Positions 51,628 through 61,293 of a stretch of DNA of 64,000 bases are shown in pieces. This stretch comes from UBA11663 sp049616325 (GTDB lineage Bacteria; Bacteroidota; Bacteroidia; Flavobacteriales_D; Sanyastnellaceae). The position numbers were made by a program, and so were the translations under genes. The notes under the pieces were generated by a model that was not told the origin of the DNA, did not search any database, and saw only the letters and a program-made list of their open reading frames with translations. The DNA lies in contig JBMZHG010000001.1 of the NCBI GenBank assembly GCA_049616325.1, positions 156,706-220,705 of the forward strand, read 5' to 3'. The stretch's first letter is position 1, and every line of letters begins with the position of its first letter.

Positions 51628-54600
51628 TCAGGCTTCGTTGGATTCAGTGTTCCGCACCTTCGTCATGTAGAAGATGTTGGGCTGGATGCCCACCTCTTCC
51701 AAGGCGTGGTAGGAACGGTTGTTCTTGGAGTTGGTCTTGACCTCCGACGCGTTGTCGTTGAGGTCCCCAAACGTGATGGCATTCGTGGGGCACGCTTCCG
51801 CGCAAGCCGTCTTGATGGCGCCATCCACCACGGGAGCGCCGTTCTTCTTGGCTTCGAGCTTGCCGTCCTGGATGCGCTGAACGCACATGCTGCACTTCTC
51901 GATGACCCCACGTGCACGAACCGTGACGTCGGGGTTCAACACGAGGCGCGTCAAGCTGTCTTGCGACGGGTTCATGTGCTGGAACTTCGCATAGCCCTGG
52001 TAGTTGAACCAGTTGAAACGACGCACCTTGTAGGGACAGTTGTTCGCGCAGTAGCGCGTGCCGATGCAACGGTTGTACGTCATTTGGTTGAGGCCCTCGT
52101 TGCTGTGCGTGGTCGCTGCCACGGGACACACCGTTTCGCAAGGAGCGTGGTTGCAGTGTTGGCACATCATCGGCATGTGAACCGTCTGAGGGTTCGCCGA
52201 AGGGTCTTCCATCTTCGTGTACGAGGCGATCACACCCACGCCTTCTTCCGCGCCGCGCTCTTGCGACCAGTCAGAAGCGTAGTAGCGATCGATTCGCATC
52301 CAGTGCATGTCGCGGTGGCGACGAACTTCGTCCTTGCCCACCACAGGCACGTTGTTTTCAATGTGGCACGCCGTCACACACGCGCTGCATCCAGTGCAGG
52401 TCGTGAGGTCGATGGTCATGCCCCAACGGTGACCCACGCCCTCCACGGGGTGACTCTTCCAAAGGTCAAAGGCGGATGTGTTCTTGGTGTCGCTCGAATT
52501 GATGACACCGTCACCGTTTACGTCTGCGTGAACGTTCAGGGTGTGACTCTTGTTCCAGGACGCCTTGCCCTTCGGCTTGCTCGCCTCGGCGAGGTAGCTG
52601 CCAAACGTCGTTTCCTTCACCACGCTGTCGCGGTCCATGACCGTGTTGTGGATCTGGGTCGCAGCCAAAGCGTACTCCGCGCCTGTCGCTTCGACCGTCA
52701 CGTCGTAGGCGTCGTAACGAGGCACACCGCCGTTCACGCTCGCAAGGCCAAAGACGTTCGCGCCGATCGGCATGGGTTTTCCGTCTGCCGTGAGAAGGTG
52801 CTCGCCGTTTTCGCCCGTGGCGAATGCCGCACGGCCAATGTTTTCGCCACCGTCACCACGTCCGTATCCGAGGGCGATGCCGACGGTGCCTGGAGTTTGG
52901 CCTGGCTGCATGAAGGCGGGAAGCTCGACCGACTGGCCGTTCACCGTCACCTTCACCACCGAAGCCTTGTCGCGCTGGGCGATGTAGGTGTTGAGGCCCA
53001 TCGCTTCCATGTCCGCGCGGGCCATGGTCACGTAGTTGTCCCACGTCACCTTCGAGATCGGGTCCGGCGTTTCTTGCAACATGGGGTTGCCCGCTTGGTC
53101 GCCTGAACCGATGGCTTGCTTTTGGTAAAGTGCCAATTCCATGGCACCGCCCTTCGCGGCGTTCAATCGGCGCACGGAAGCGCTCACGTCGCTGCCCAAG
53201 GCAGGCGCCGAGACGGGCATTTCCTCGCCAGTCATGTAGAAGCCATCGTGAAGCGAGCCGTTCCAAGTGTTGTCGTTGTACATCGCGTCGCTTGTGTACG
53301 CCGCGTTGTGGGTTGTGCGAATCACGTCGTACCACGCCGCGGGCTGACCCGCCCAAGCCATCAAGCTCTCGCCTGCCGCTCGCGTGTCGAACAAAGGCTG
53401 AATGGTGGGCTGAGCCAAATCCACTCGAGTGCCGCCAATTCGCAGGTCCATCCAGTTCTCCAACCAGTGGTGGTCGGGTGCCATGGCCGTGCAACGCGAC
53501 GCGCTTTCGTCGGCCAAACCTGAGGTGCTCACGCTGAACTTCACTTTGCCGAGGCCTGCCCGGAAGGCTTCCTTGTCTGCGGCATGGTAGGCCGGGTTGG
53601 TGCCGTGCATGATCAAGGCAGACACGCGGCCCGCATTCATGTCGGCGATGAGCTGTGCGAATGCCGAATCGTCCCCGGCAAACAAGCCTTCTCCGTTGTA
53701 CTTCACCGTAGTGCCGTCCGCACCAAGTGCGGTGTTGATGGCAGCAGCCACCAATTGCGCGTCGAGGTCGTTGGAACCCGCAACCACCAGTCCTGTGGAG
53801 CCGGCCTTTTTCAAATCTGCTGCCGCCTTGCGAACCGCGTTGGCAACGCTTTCGCTCAATCCCGACGCGTTGCCCGAGCCCGTGAGAATCCCGTGCAATG
53901 CTGCCAGGACCTTTCCGCTTTCGGAAGGCTTGACCATTGTGCGCGAGTCCGCGTTCGAGCCCGTCAAGCTCATCGTCGTTTCAAACGCGTGAAGCTTGGA
54001 CATCTCGCCGTTTTCAGGACGGCGGCTCTTCGCCCATTCAGGGGCGTAGTAGACGGCGTCTCCCCACGTACCCAAGAAATCTGCACCCACCGTCACCACC
54101 GCTTTGGCCGCAGCAAAATCAAACGCCGGGAAGCCGTCGACTCCGGTGTGTTGCTTGGCCGCCGCACGCAACGCGCTGTGGCTGACTGCATCGACTTGAA
54201 CGTGTTCGGCACCGCGTGCTTCGCAGAAAGCGTCAATGGAACGCTGCAACGACGGGCTAAGGACCGTGTTGGTCAACACCACCTTGCGTCCTGAGCCTGC
54301 AAATCCTTTTGCCACTTCGGCGTCTAAGTCAGCCCACGTTGTGCCGGCTCCGCCAAGGTGGGGACCTTGGAGGCGAGCGCTGTCGTAGAGGCCCATCACC
54401 GAAGCGTTGACACGCACGTTGGCGCGTCCGACGCCTGTGGCCGTGTTGCTCTTGATGAAGATGGGGCGACCCTCGCGGGTCTTCACCAACACGTTCATGT
54501 AGTCGTGACCGTTGTAGTACGTCGAGGCGTAGTGGTTGGCCACCCCGGGGGTCAAGTCCTCAGGCTTGTTGACGTAGGGGATGGACTTGACCACAGGCGT

Positions 54601-54810
54601 TTCGCATGACGCCAACGTTGCAGCAGCAAGTGAAAAGCCCATGAACTTCAGGAAGTCACGACGCCCCGTCGTGGCTGAGGTGAGGTTTTCGTTGCCGAGC
54701 ATCTCGTCAACGGCCTCGTGTTGGGGAAACTCCTGACCTTGCAGCGTTTGGAACGCCTCCGTTTGATGGAGGTCATCGAGTCCGGTCCAGTAGCGTTTGG
54801 TGTTCGCCAT
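51628..54810 (-). CDS. actB: Alternative complex III subunit ActB (molybdopterin-like and Fe-S domains fused)
   Basis: ActB is a 1060-residue periplasmic fusion. A twin-arginine segment (TGRRDFLKFMGFSLAAATLASC) is near residue 50, in pieces as listed. A molybdopterin-oxidoreductase-like domain that binds no cofactor in known complexes follows (about 80-730). The C-terminal iron-sulfur domain has cysteine motifs CTGCSACVTACH, CQHCNHAPCETVCP, CIGTRYCANNCP and CSMCVQRI with CAEACP. A calcium-loop-like DVNGDGVINSSD lies between the two domains (52489-52524). It is second in the act operon. Confidence 0.94.
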   Translation of the reverse strand: MANTKRYWTGLDDLHQTEAFQTLQGQEFPQHEAVDEMLGNENLTSATTGRRDFLKFMGFSLAAATLASCETPVVKSIPYVNKPEDLTPGVANHYASTYYNGHDYMNVLVKTREGRPIFIKSNTATGVGRANVRVNASVMGLYDSARLQGPHLGGAGTTWADLDAEVAKGFAGSGRKVVLTNTVLSPSLQRSIDAFCEARGAEHVQVDAVSHSALRAAAKQHTGVDGFPAFDFAAAKAVVTVGADFLGTWGDAVYYAPEWAKSRRPENGEMSKLHAFETTMSLTGSNADSRTMVKPSESGKVLAALHGILTGSGNASGLSESVANAVRKAAADLKKAGSTGLVVAGSNDLDAQLVAAAINTALGADGTTVKYNGEGLFAGDDSAFAQLIADMNAGRVSALIMHGTNPAYHAADKEAFRAGLGKVKFSVSTSGLADESASRCTAMAPDHHWLENWMDLRIGGTRVDLAQPTIQPLFDTRAAGESLMAWAGQPAAWYDVIRTTHNAAYTSDAMYNDNTWNGSLHDGFYMTGEEMPVSAPALGSDVSASVRRLNAAKGGAMELALYQKQAIGSGDQAGNPMLQETPDPISKVTWDNYVTMARADMEAMGLNTYIAQRDKASVVKVTVNGQSVELPAFMQPGQTPGTVGIALGYGRGDGGENIGRAAFATGENGEHLLTADGKPMPIGANVFGLASVNGGVPRYDAYDVTVEATGAEYALAATQIHNTVMDRDSVVKETTFGSYLAEASKPKGKASWNKSHTLNVHADVNGDGVINSSDTKNTSAFDLWKSHPVEGVGHRWGMTIDLTTCTGCSACVTACHIENNVPVVGKDEVRRHRDMHWMRIDRYYASDWSQERGAEEGVGVIASYTKMEDPSANPQTVHMPMMCQHCNHAPCETVCPVAATTHSNEGLNQMTYNRCIGTRYCANNCPYKVRRFNWFNYQGYAKFQHMNPSQDSLTRLVLNPDVTVRARGVIEKCSMCVQRIQDGKLEAKKNGAPVVDGAIKTACAEACPTNAITFGDLNDNASEVKTNSKNNRSYHALEEVGIQPNIFYMTKVRNTESNEA

Positions 54811-54845
54811 GTCTTTCGAATCAGTCGGGTTCTAGGTCTTGGGGA

Positions 54846-56270
54846 TCAGTAGTGGCACTTGGAGCATTCCCAGCCCCCGAGTTCCTTGACCGTGATTTTG
54901 TCGTCTTCGAGAATGCGACGCAGCTCTTCGTTGCCGCGCACATCGTCTTTCATGCGGTTGTGCATCTCCTCGTAGTACTCGCTGCTTGCAAGGTCGATGG
55001 AGGCTTTGTTGTGACACTCAATGCACCACCCCATCGTCAGGGTTGGCTTGCTCAGTTCAATCAGCCCTGGGTACTTGTCCACCAGAGTGTTGATGTGATC
55101 CACGGAAGCAATGCGTCCTGCGCTCCACGTTTCCACGTCACCGTGGCAGTTTTGGCACTGGAGCCCTCCGACGACCACGTGCTGTTGGTGGCTGAAGTAC
55201 ACGTGGTCGGGCAGGTTGTGCACCTTGTTCCACTTGATCGGCTCTCCCGAGAAACTCGCCTGCGGTGAGGAGAATCCGTTGTTTCCACTGCCGTCGAGGT
55301 ACGTCCCGGTCTCGGGGTCAAATCCGATTGCGGCGTAAATCTTTCCAATCTCCACTTCGCCGTAACGAGAGCCCTTCTTCACCGCTTTGTGGCAGTTCAT
55401 GCACACGTTGGTGCTCGGAATGCCAGCGTGCTTGGACTCGTAAGCGCTGTGGTGGCAGTATTTGCAGTCCACTTCGTTCTCGCACACGTGCACTGAGTGA
55501 ATGAATTTCACGGGTTGTTCAGGCAAATAGCCTTCGTACACGCCGATGCCCATGAGGCCTTGATAGCCCTTGACCACCCCAAACGCCACAACAAACACCC
55601 CAACGATGGACACAAACACGAGGTTGTTCCACGCCCAACCACGCAGGCGTTGGAGGTAACTCAAATCTTCAAGCTGGGCCTTGCCGTCGCGCTCGCGGAG
55701 GGTGTTCGTCAACGCGCGGTTGACGCCCGAAGCGCTCATGGCAATCAACAAGAACATCACCAAGAGGGTCAAGAACCACAGCGTGCTGTTGTCGCTTGTT
55801 TCCTCCACGGGCATCTCGTCGATGTTGATGCAACCGCTGTCGGTGCTCGCTGCAGTGGCCACGTCGGGTGGGTTCTGCACGTACGCCATGATGTCGCGCA
55901 CGTCATCTGCAGACACAGCTTGCGCGCTCATCCATCCGTACGTGCTCACGTAACGCTCTACCAGCGACTTGATGTAGCCGTCGCCCGTTGCCGCAGCGCC
56001 TTGCGGATTCTGGATCCATTGGACCAACAATTCGTCGCTTGCCCCCCAACGGTCCGCGATGCCTGCAAGCCCGGGAGCTGCAAGCACGTCGGCTGTCACG
56101 AGGTGGCATGAAGCGCAGTTGGCATTGAACAGCCCTTGGCCGTTCTCGACATCACCCCCTTCCCAAATGGATTGCGCAGAAAGGCCCTGCGCTCCGAGGA
56201 AAGCGGCGACAGTGAGGACGCGTACAGCTCCCTTCAGGAGGCTTGTACGCAGTGTTTTCGTGTATCGCAT
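54846..56270 (-). CDS. actA: Alternative complex III subunit ActA, multiheme cytochrome c
   Basis: ActA is the multiheme subunit that passes electrons from the Fe-S clusters towards the oxidase. The 474-residue protein has a signal segment, an N-terminal monoheme cytochrome c domain (C52-AS-C-H56), one or two helices (about residues 145-235) and a C-terminal pentaheme part with CKYCH, CMNCH, CQNCH, CIECH and CSKCH. Six CxxCH sites are visible in total. The ATG at 56270 is chosen; an upstream TTG start is unlikely. It heads the act-cox operon. Confidence 0.92.
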   Translation of the reverse strand: MRYTKTLRTSLLKGAVRVLTVAAFLGAQGLSAQSIWEGGDVENGQGLFNANCASCHLVTADVLAAPGLAGIADRWGASDELLVQWIQNPQGAAATGDGYIKSLVERYVSTYGWMSAQAVSADDVRDIMAYVQNPPDVATAASTDSGCINIDEMPVEETSDNSTLWFLTLLVMFLLIAMSASGVNRALTNTLRERDGKAQLEDLSYLQRLRGWAWNNLVFVSIVGVFVVAFGVVKGYQGLMGIGVYEGYLPEQPVKFIHSVHVCENEVDCKYCHHSAYESKHAGIPSTNVCMNCHKAVKKGSRYGEVEIGKIYAAIGFDPETGTYLDGSGNNGFSSPQASFSGEPIKWNKVHNLPDHVYFSHQQHVVVGGLQCQNCHGDVETWSAGRIASVDHINTLVDKYPGLIELSKPTLTMGWCIECHNKASIDLASSEYYEEMHNRMKDDVRGNEELRRILEDDKITVKELGGWECSKCHY

Positions 56271-56299
56271 GTCGATTGAGTACCCTCTCAATTTGTGCG

Positions 56300-56307
56300 C
56301 GAAAATA
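56300..56307 (-). promoter_or_regulatory. -7-like box TATTTTCG for the act-cox operon
   Basis: One mismatch to TAnnTTTG on the minus strand, 29 bases before the actA ATG. The rest of the 218-base gap between actA and the next gene contains only the SPOR-gene box at 56477-56484; I see no other structure. Confidence 0.35.
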
Positions 56308-56476
56308 AACCAAACTGAGGGCCTAGACCTAACAAGTCACAGGAATGTCATGAACAACGGGCATTTAGAATCGTTCCACGAGCATGAGTGAACCGCCTTT
56401 GCCCGAAGTCGCCCGTTTTTGAACAGAATTCACACAACTTGTTCGGGGCTGCGTTCTGACCAAATCCGCGAGCGAA

Positions 56477-56484
56477 TACCTTTG
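56477..56484 (+). promoter_or_regulatory. -7 box TACCTTTG, four bases before the SPOR-gene ATG
   Basis: A perfect TAnnTTTG, four bases before the ATG at 56489; the clearest leaderless-type start in the window. Confidence 0.55.
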
Positions 56485-56488
56485 GCCT

Positions 56489-57094
56489 ATGTCCTTTTTC
56501 AATGCGCCCTCCAGAACAAGGTTGACGACCTTGGTGTCGCTCGCAATCGGCGCCCTTTCTGCCCCAGCCGCTTGGGGCCAACAAGACTCGATCAAGTCGC
56601 CAGACATGTGGTGGAAAGGGTTGTTTCGGCCAGCAAACACGGTTAACAGTGCGGACTGCGAGGCGACTGAAGCGACGGCAGTGAAGGTGGAATCCGGTAC
56701 CGTGAATGCGGCAGAATCTGAGGGAGACACAACACTCGTCCTGCCGCACACGCCCACGGAACGACATGCCCCTGCGACCTTTGAGTGGATCCTGCCCGAG
56801 CGACTGGCGCACTTGGACTCGCTGGACAAAGCCGACCCCAAGCCGCTTGAAGGCTACCGAATTCAAATCTATTTCGGAGAGCTTCAAGAGGCTCGCGCCG
56901 TACGCGCCGCCTTCCGAAGGGACCACCCCGACGTGGCGTGCCAACTTCTTCCCATCACACCCAATTACGCCGTGACCGTCGGCAATTTCCGAGACATGTG
57001 GAGTGCCCAACGCGCTTTGCGAGACGGCGAAGTCGGGACGTGGAGGCATGCCTTGGTCATTCCAAGCACCATCGATTTGCCGACGCTGCAATGA
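56489..57094 (+). CDS. Exported SPOR-like domain protein
   Basis: This 201-residue protein has a signal peptide (cleavage near AWGQ), a Thr/Glu-rich middle and a C-terminal SPOR-like domain. The pattern YRIQIYFGELQEARAVRAAFRRDHPDVA followed by YAVTVGNFRDMWSAQRAL is split here as two halves. SPOR domains bind denuded glycan, so a wall-associated role is plausible. The gene stands alone between the divergent act operon and convergent infB. Confidence 0.75.
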   Translation: MSFFNAPSRTRLTTLVSLAIGALSAPAAWGQQDSIKSPDMWWKGLFRPANTVNSADCEATEATAVKVESGTVNAAESEGDTTLVLPHTPTERHAPATFEWILPERLAHLDSLDKADPKPLEGYRIQIYFGELQEARAVRAAFRRDHPDVACQLLPITPNYAVTVGNFRDMWSAQRALRDGEVGTWRHALVIPSTIDLPTLQ

Positions 57095-57132
57095 GACCGC
57101 GCAGGTCTTTTTGTTCAATCTCGAATCTCACG

Positions 57133-57176
57133 GCCACGAAAAAGGGGGCAGCCAACAGGCGCCCCCTTTTCGTGGC
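57133..57176. terminator. Long bidirectional terminator between the SPOR gene and infB
   Basis: The left arm, 57133-57149 (GCCACGAAAAAGGGGGC), pairs with 57161-57176 (GCCCCCTTTTCGTGGC) with one bulged A. The loop is 11 nt. T4-T5 stretches fall inside the stem on both strands. It separates the convergent stops at 57094 and 57201. Confidence 0.85.
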
Positions 57177-57200
57177 TTAAAAGCCCAGAATTGGCTCGTG

Positions 57201-59948
57201 TCAATCGTCCAACGTCTGCTTCACTTCCACCTCTTCGTACGCCTCGACGACGTCGCCAACCTTGATGTCGTTGAACCGATCGATGTTCAAGCCGCATTCG
57301 AATCCCTTGGCCACTTCTTTGGCGTCGTCTTTGAATCGTTTGAGGGACCCCAGTTCGCCGGTGTACACGACCACCCCGTCCCGAATGACCCGAACCCGGC
57401 TTGAGCGAAGGATTTTGCCCTCCGTCACGAAGCAACCGGCAATGGTGCCCACCTTGGAAATCTTGAACGTCTCGCGGATTTCCGCCGAGCCGACGATGTT
57501 CTCTTCAATCTTGGCACTAAGAAGGCCCTCCATGGCGTCGCGCATCTCCTCAATCGCCTTGTAGATGATGGAGTACAGCTTGATTTGGATTTCCTCCTGT
57601 TCGGCAAGCTTCCGCGCGGAGGCGGAAGGGCGGACCTGGAAACCGATGATGATTGCGTTCGACGCTGAAGCGAGGAGCACGTCCGAATCGGAAATCTGTC
57701 CCACGGCCTTGTGAATGATGTTCACCTGGACCTTTTCCGTCGAGAGTTTTTGCAACGAGTCGCTCAAGGCCTCGATTGAACCGTCCACGTCCCCCTTGAT
57801 GATCAAGTTGAGCTCCTTGAATTCCCCCACCTCGATCCGGCGGCCCAATTCTTCGAGCGTCACTGTCTTTTGTGTCCGAACGCCCTGCTCCCGCTGCAAC
57901 TGTTGTCGCTTGGTGGCAATGGCACGGGCGTCTTTTTCATCTTCGAACACGTTGAATTTGTCTCCCGCACTTGGCGCACCGTCAAACCCGAGAACAGAGA
58001 CCGGTGTGGCCGGACCTGCCTCGTCAACGCGTTGGCCGCGTTCGTTGAACATGGCCTTGACACGTCCGCTGTGTTGACCGGCCAGCATGGCATCACCCAC
58101 GCGCAACGTGCCCGCCTCGACCAAGACGTTGGTGACGTATCCGCGGCCTTTGTCCAAGCTGCTCTCGACCACCGTTCCGAGTGCACGTTTGTTGGGGTTG
58201 GCCTTCAAATCCAAAAGCTCAGCCTCGAGCAACACCTTGTCGAGCAGTTCCTCCACGTTGGTTCCAAACTTGGCCGAAATCTCCTGGCATTGGAACTTCC
58301 CGCCCCAATCTTCCACCAAGATGTTCATCTCCGCCAGCTCCTGCTTGATGCGATCGGGGTTGGCCGTTTCGCGGTCCACCTTGTTGATCGCAAAAATCAT
58401 GGGGATTTCCGCAGCCTGCGCGTGGTTGATTGCCTCCTTGGTTTGGGGCATCACGCGGTCGTCCGCCGCCACCACGATGATGGCCAAATCCGTCACTTGC
58501 GCACCGCGTGCACGCATCGCCGTAAAGGCCTCGTGACCCGGGGTGTCGAGGAACGTGATTTTCTTTCCTCCATCCAATTCCACGGCATAGGCACCAATGT
58601 GCTGCGTGATTCCACCCGCTTCGCCAGCGATGACGTTGGCGTTGCGAACGAAGTCAAGCAACGAGGTTTTTCCGTGGTCAACGTGGCCCATCACCGTGAC
58701 AATCGGAGGGCGCGATTCCAATTCCTCCTCGGAATCCTCTTCGACCAAAATGGCCTCCTCCACTTCGGCGCTCACAAACTCCACCTCGTAACCGAATTCC
58801 TCGGCGATGATGGTGATGGTTTCGGAGTCCAACCGTTGGTTGATTGACACCATGATGCCCAGAGTCATGCAGGCGGAAATGATGTCGTTCACCCCGCGGT
58901 CCATCATGGTGGCGAGTTCCGCCACTGTCACGAACTCCGTCAACTTCAAGATGCTCTCCTCGAGCTGAGACTGAAGGTGACTTTCTTCGTGGCGTTGTTG
59001 GATGGCGTCCCGCTTTTGGCGGCGAAGCTTGGAAGATTTGGACTTCTTGCCTCCCCCCATTCTGGCAAGGGTGGCTCGAATTTCCTTTTGGATGTCTTCT
59101 TTGCTAACTTCTTTCTTCGGCTCATTGCGACGTCCGCGTGTCCGCGCGTCTTTGGCTGCCGCCCCTCCGGCCTTTGCGACGTCGACCTTTTTGACGCGCA
59201 CACGCTTACGCTTGCCGTCGTCGGCCGTTTTGGAAGTCGAGCGCTTCTTCTCCACCGGAAGCTCAATCTTGCCGACCACAGTAGGGCCGGACAACTTCTC
59301 CGCTTTGGCGCGAACCACCTCCGGTTCCGCTAGAGCTTTCTTTTCTTCTTTGGCAGGAGCTTCAGGTTCCTTCTCAACGACTGGGGTTGCTTCCTCTTTC
59401 GGAGCTTCCGTTTTCTTTTCAGTCGCCTTCTTCGAAGAGGACTTCTTGGGCTTCCGTGCCTTTAAATCCACTTTTCCAACCACCTTGGGACCGTCCGCAG
59501 CAGGCTTTTCTGCCTGCGCATCCTCTCCAGCGGCGGCAACTTCAGACTCCTCGGGGGCCGGCTCCGTGTTGCTTTGAGGAGCGGGCTTCGCCACGGCGGG
59601 CTTCGTACGCTTCACAACAGGTGCCGCCTCGCTCTTGCGGAACTGGCTTAGGTCGATTTCGGGTTCTTCCTCCTCTTGCTTCGCTACAGCACGCTTTTTC
59701 GCGCTTGCGAGCGTGATGCTCTCGCGCTCTTGAATCGTGGAAGCGCTTGCCTGCGCCTTTTCCTTCGTCTCCTTGTCCCCTTGGAAGTTGGAACGCACCA
59801 AGGCGTATGTCTCGGGGTCCAACTTGGTGTTGGGTTTGGCCTCGACCTCGATGCCTTTGGACGCCAGAAACTCAACCACGGTGGTCATGCCAAGGTTGAA
59901 CTCGCGGGCGACTTTGCTCAGGCGTACAGGTTTGTTTGCTTCGGCCAT
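57201..59948 (-). CDS. infB: Translation initiation factor IF-2
   Basis: IF-2 is the GTPase that brings initiator tRNA to the ribosome. The 915-residue protein has an N-terminal IF2_N segment (VRLSKVAREFNLGMTTVVEFL, in part) and a long charged Ala/Lys/Glu/Pro linker (about residues 70-330). The G1 motif is GHVDHGKT (421-428), followed by DTPGHEAF and NKVD. C-terminal IF2 domains include GDVDGSIEALSDSL. It is the last gene of rimP-nusA-infB. The 89-base gap before it contains a possible TAATTTCA box. Confidence 0.97.
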   Translation of the reverse strand: MAEANKPVRLSKVAREFNLGMTTVVEFLASKGIEVEAKPNTKLDPETYALVRSNFQGDKETKEKAQASASTIQERESITLASAKKRAVAKQEEEEPEIDLSQFRKSEAAPVVKRTKPAVAKPAPQSNTEPAPEESEVAAAGEDAQAEKPAADGPKVVGKVDLKARKPKKSSSKKATEKKTEAPKEEATPVVEKEPEAPAKEEKKALAEPEVVRAKAEKLSGPTVVGKIELPVEKKRSTSKTADDGKRKRVRVKKVDVAKAGGAAAKDARTRGRRNEPKKEVSKEDIQKEIRATLARMGGGKKSKSSKLRRQKRDAIQQRHEESHLQSQLEESILKLTEFVTVAELATMMDRGVNDIISACMTLGIMVSINQRLDSETITIIAEEFGYEVEFVSAEVEEAILVEEDSEEELESRPPIVTVMGHVDHGKTSLLDFVRNANVIAGEAGGITQHIGAYAVELDGGKKITFLDTPGHEAFTAMRARGAQVTDLAIIVVAADDRVMPQTKEAINHAQAAEIPMIFAINKVDRETANPDRIKQELAEMNILVEDWGGKFQCQEISAKFGTNVEELLDKVLLEAELLDLKANPNKRALGTVVESSLDKGRGYVTNVLVEAGTLRVGDAMLAGQHSGRVKAMFNERGQRVDEAGPATPVSVLGFDGAPSAGDKFNVFEDEKDARAIATKRQQLQREQGVRTQKTVTLEELGRRIEVGEFKELNLIIKGDVDGSIEALSDSLQKLSTEKVQVNIIHKAVGQISDSDVLLASASNAIIIGFQVRPSASARKLAEQEEIQIKLYSIIYKAIEEMRDAMEGLLSAKIEENIVGSAEIRETFKISKVGTIAGCFVTEGKILRSSRVRVIRDGVVVYTGELGSLKRFKDDAKEVAKGFECGLNIDRFNDIKVGDVVEAYEEVEVKQTLDD

Positions 59949-60037
59949 GTAGGGGAAATTCTGTGTGAAATTAGGGACAAAGGGGTTGGGTCGGGGGGCT
60001 CGTGGGCACGCGTTGTCGGCGTAACCCTATGAATAAC

Positions 60038-61273
60038 TCAGGAATCCAATTCGGCCTTGAGGATGGAAATCACTTCGCGGATGGTCTCTGCTTCGAGGTC
60101 CGTCCGAGTCACCAAATCGGCTTCGTCCAAGTTCAACACGGATCGAGCAGTGTCGCAACCGATTTTGACGAATTCGTCGAGAATCCACTCGTCGATTTCG
60201 TCTGCAAACTCCTTCAATTCCACGTCTTCTGATACCTCGTCGTCTTCGCGGTACACGTCAATGTCGTAGCCGGTGAGCAAGCCCGCGAGCTTGATGTTGT
60301 TTCCTCCCTTTCCGATGGCCAAACTGACTTGGTCAGGCTTGAGGTACACCTCAGCCTTTCCAGTGTCTGGATGCAAGGCCATGGAGGTGATCTTGGCAGG
60401 GCTGAGGGCGCGTTGGACGAGGAGCTCTTCGTTCGCCGTGTAGTTGATGACGTCGATGTTCTCGTTGCGCAATTCCCGAACAATGCTGTGAATTCGAGAA
60501 CCCTTCATGCCGACGCATGCGCCCACCGGGTCGACGCGATCGTCGTACGACTCCACAGCCACCTTGGCGCGCTCGCCGGGGGCACGAACAATTTTCTTGA
60601 TGGTGATCAAGCCGTCGTAAATCTCCGGCACCTCCATTTCAAACAAGCGCTCGAGGAATTCAGGAGCTGTGCGGCTCAAAATGATACGCGGCGTGTTGTT
60701 GCGCATCTCAACCGCGGCCACCACGGCCCGAACGGTGTCCCCCTTCTTGAAGAAGTCCCCGGGGATTTGGTGTTCACGCGGCATCACCACTTCGTTGTCC
60801 TCGTCGTCTACCAAAAGCATTTCGCGCTTCCAGATTTGGTACACCTCGGCGGTCACCACCTCACCCACGCGCTCCTTGTACTTCTGGTACAACGCGTCCT
60901 TCTCCATGTCAAGGATGCGGCCTGCAAGGTTTTGGCGAAGGGACAACACGTTGCGACGGCCAAAGCTCTCGAGCTTGATCTCTTCGGACAATTCCTCTCC
61001 GACTTCAAAGTCGTCCTCCACCTTCAACGCCTCGCTCAGCGCGACTTCGAGGTTTTCGTCTTCCACCTCGCCGTCTTCCACGATTTCGCGGTTTCGCCAG
61101 ATCTCCAGGTCACCCTTCTCCGGGTTGATGATGATGTCGAAGTTTTCGTCCGACCCGTACCGTTTGATGATCATGTTTCGGAAGACCTCTTCCAAAATGG
61201 CCATCAAGGTTTCTTTGTCGACGTTTTTGAATTCCTTGAATTCTGCAAACGATTCCAGCAAGTTCAACTGCAT
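60038..61273 (-). CDS. nusA: Transcription termination/antitermination factor NusA
   Basis: NusA binds RNA polymerase and modulates pausing and termination. The 411-residue protein has the N-terminal polymerase-binding domain (about residues 1-125) and an S1 domain (about 130-200, VGEVVTAEVYQIWKREMLLV). Two KH domains follow; the KH1 signature is DPVGACVGMKGSRIHSIVREL, in part, and KH2 has SLAIGKGGNNIKLA. A short acidic C-terminus ends the protein, with no repeats as in E. coli. It follows rimP by 20 bases. Confidence 0.97.
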   Translation of the reverse strand: MQLNLLESFAEFKEFKNVDKETLMAILEEVFRNMIIKRYGSDENFDIIINPEKGDLEIWRNREIVEDGEVEDENLEVALSEALKVEDDFEVGEELSEEIKLESFGRRNVLSLRQNLAGRILDMEKDALYQKYKERVGEVVTAEVYQIWKREMLLVDDEDNEVVMPREHQIPGDFFKKGDTVRAVVAAVEMRNNTPRIILSRTAPEFLERLFEMEVPEIYDGLITIKKIVRAPGERAKVAVESYDDRVDPVGACVGMKGSRIHSIVRELRNENIDVINYTANEELLVQRALSPAKITSMALHPDTGKAEVYLKPDQVSLAIGKGGNNIKLAGLLTGYDIDVYREDDEVSEDVELKEFADEIDEWILDEFVKIGCDTARSVLNLDEADLVTRTDLEAETIREVISILKAELDS

Positions 61274-61293
61274 GTTGACTCAGGTTAGGGGGC

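Noticed and set aside
51571..53106. Plus-strand ORF of 511 codons opposite actB
   Set aside because: Antisense shadow; the Fe-S cysteine motifs of ActB on the minus strand are diagnostic.
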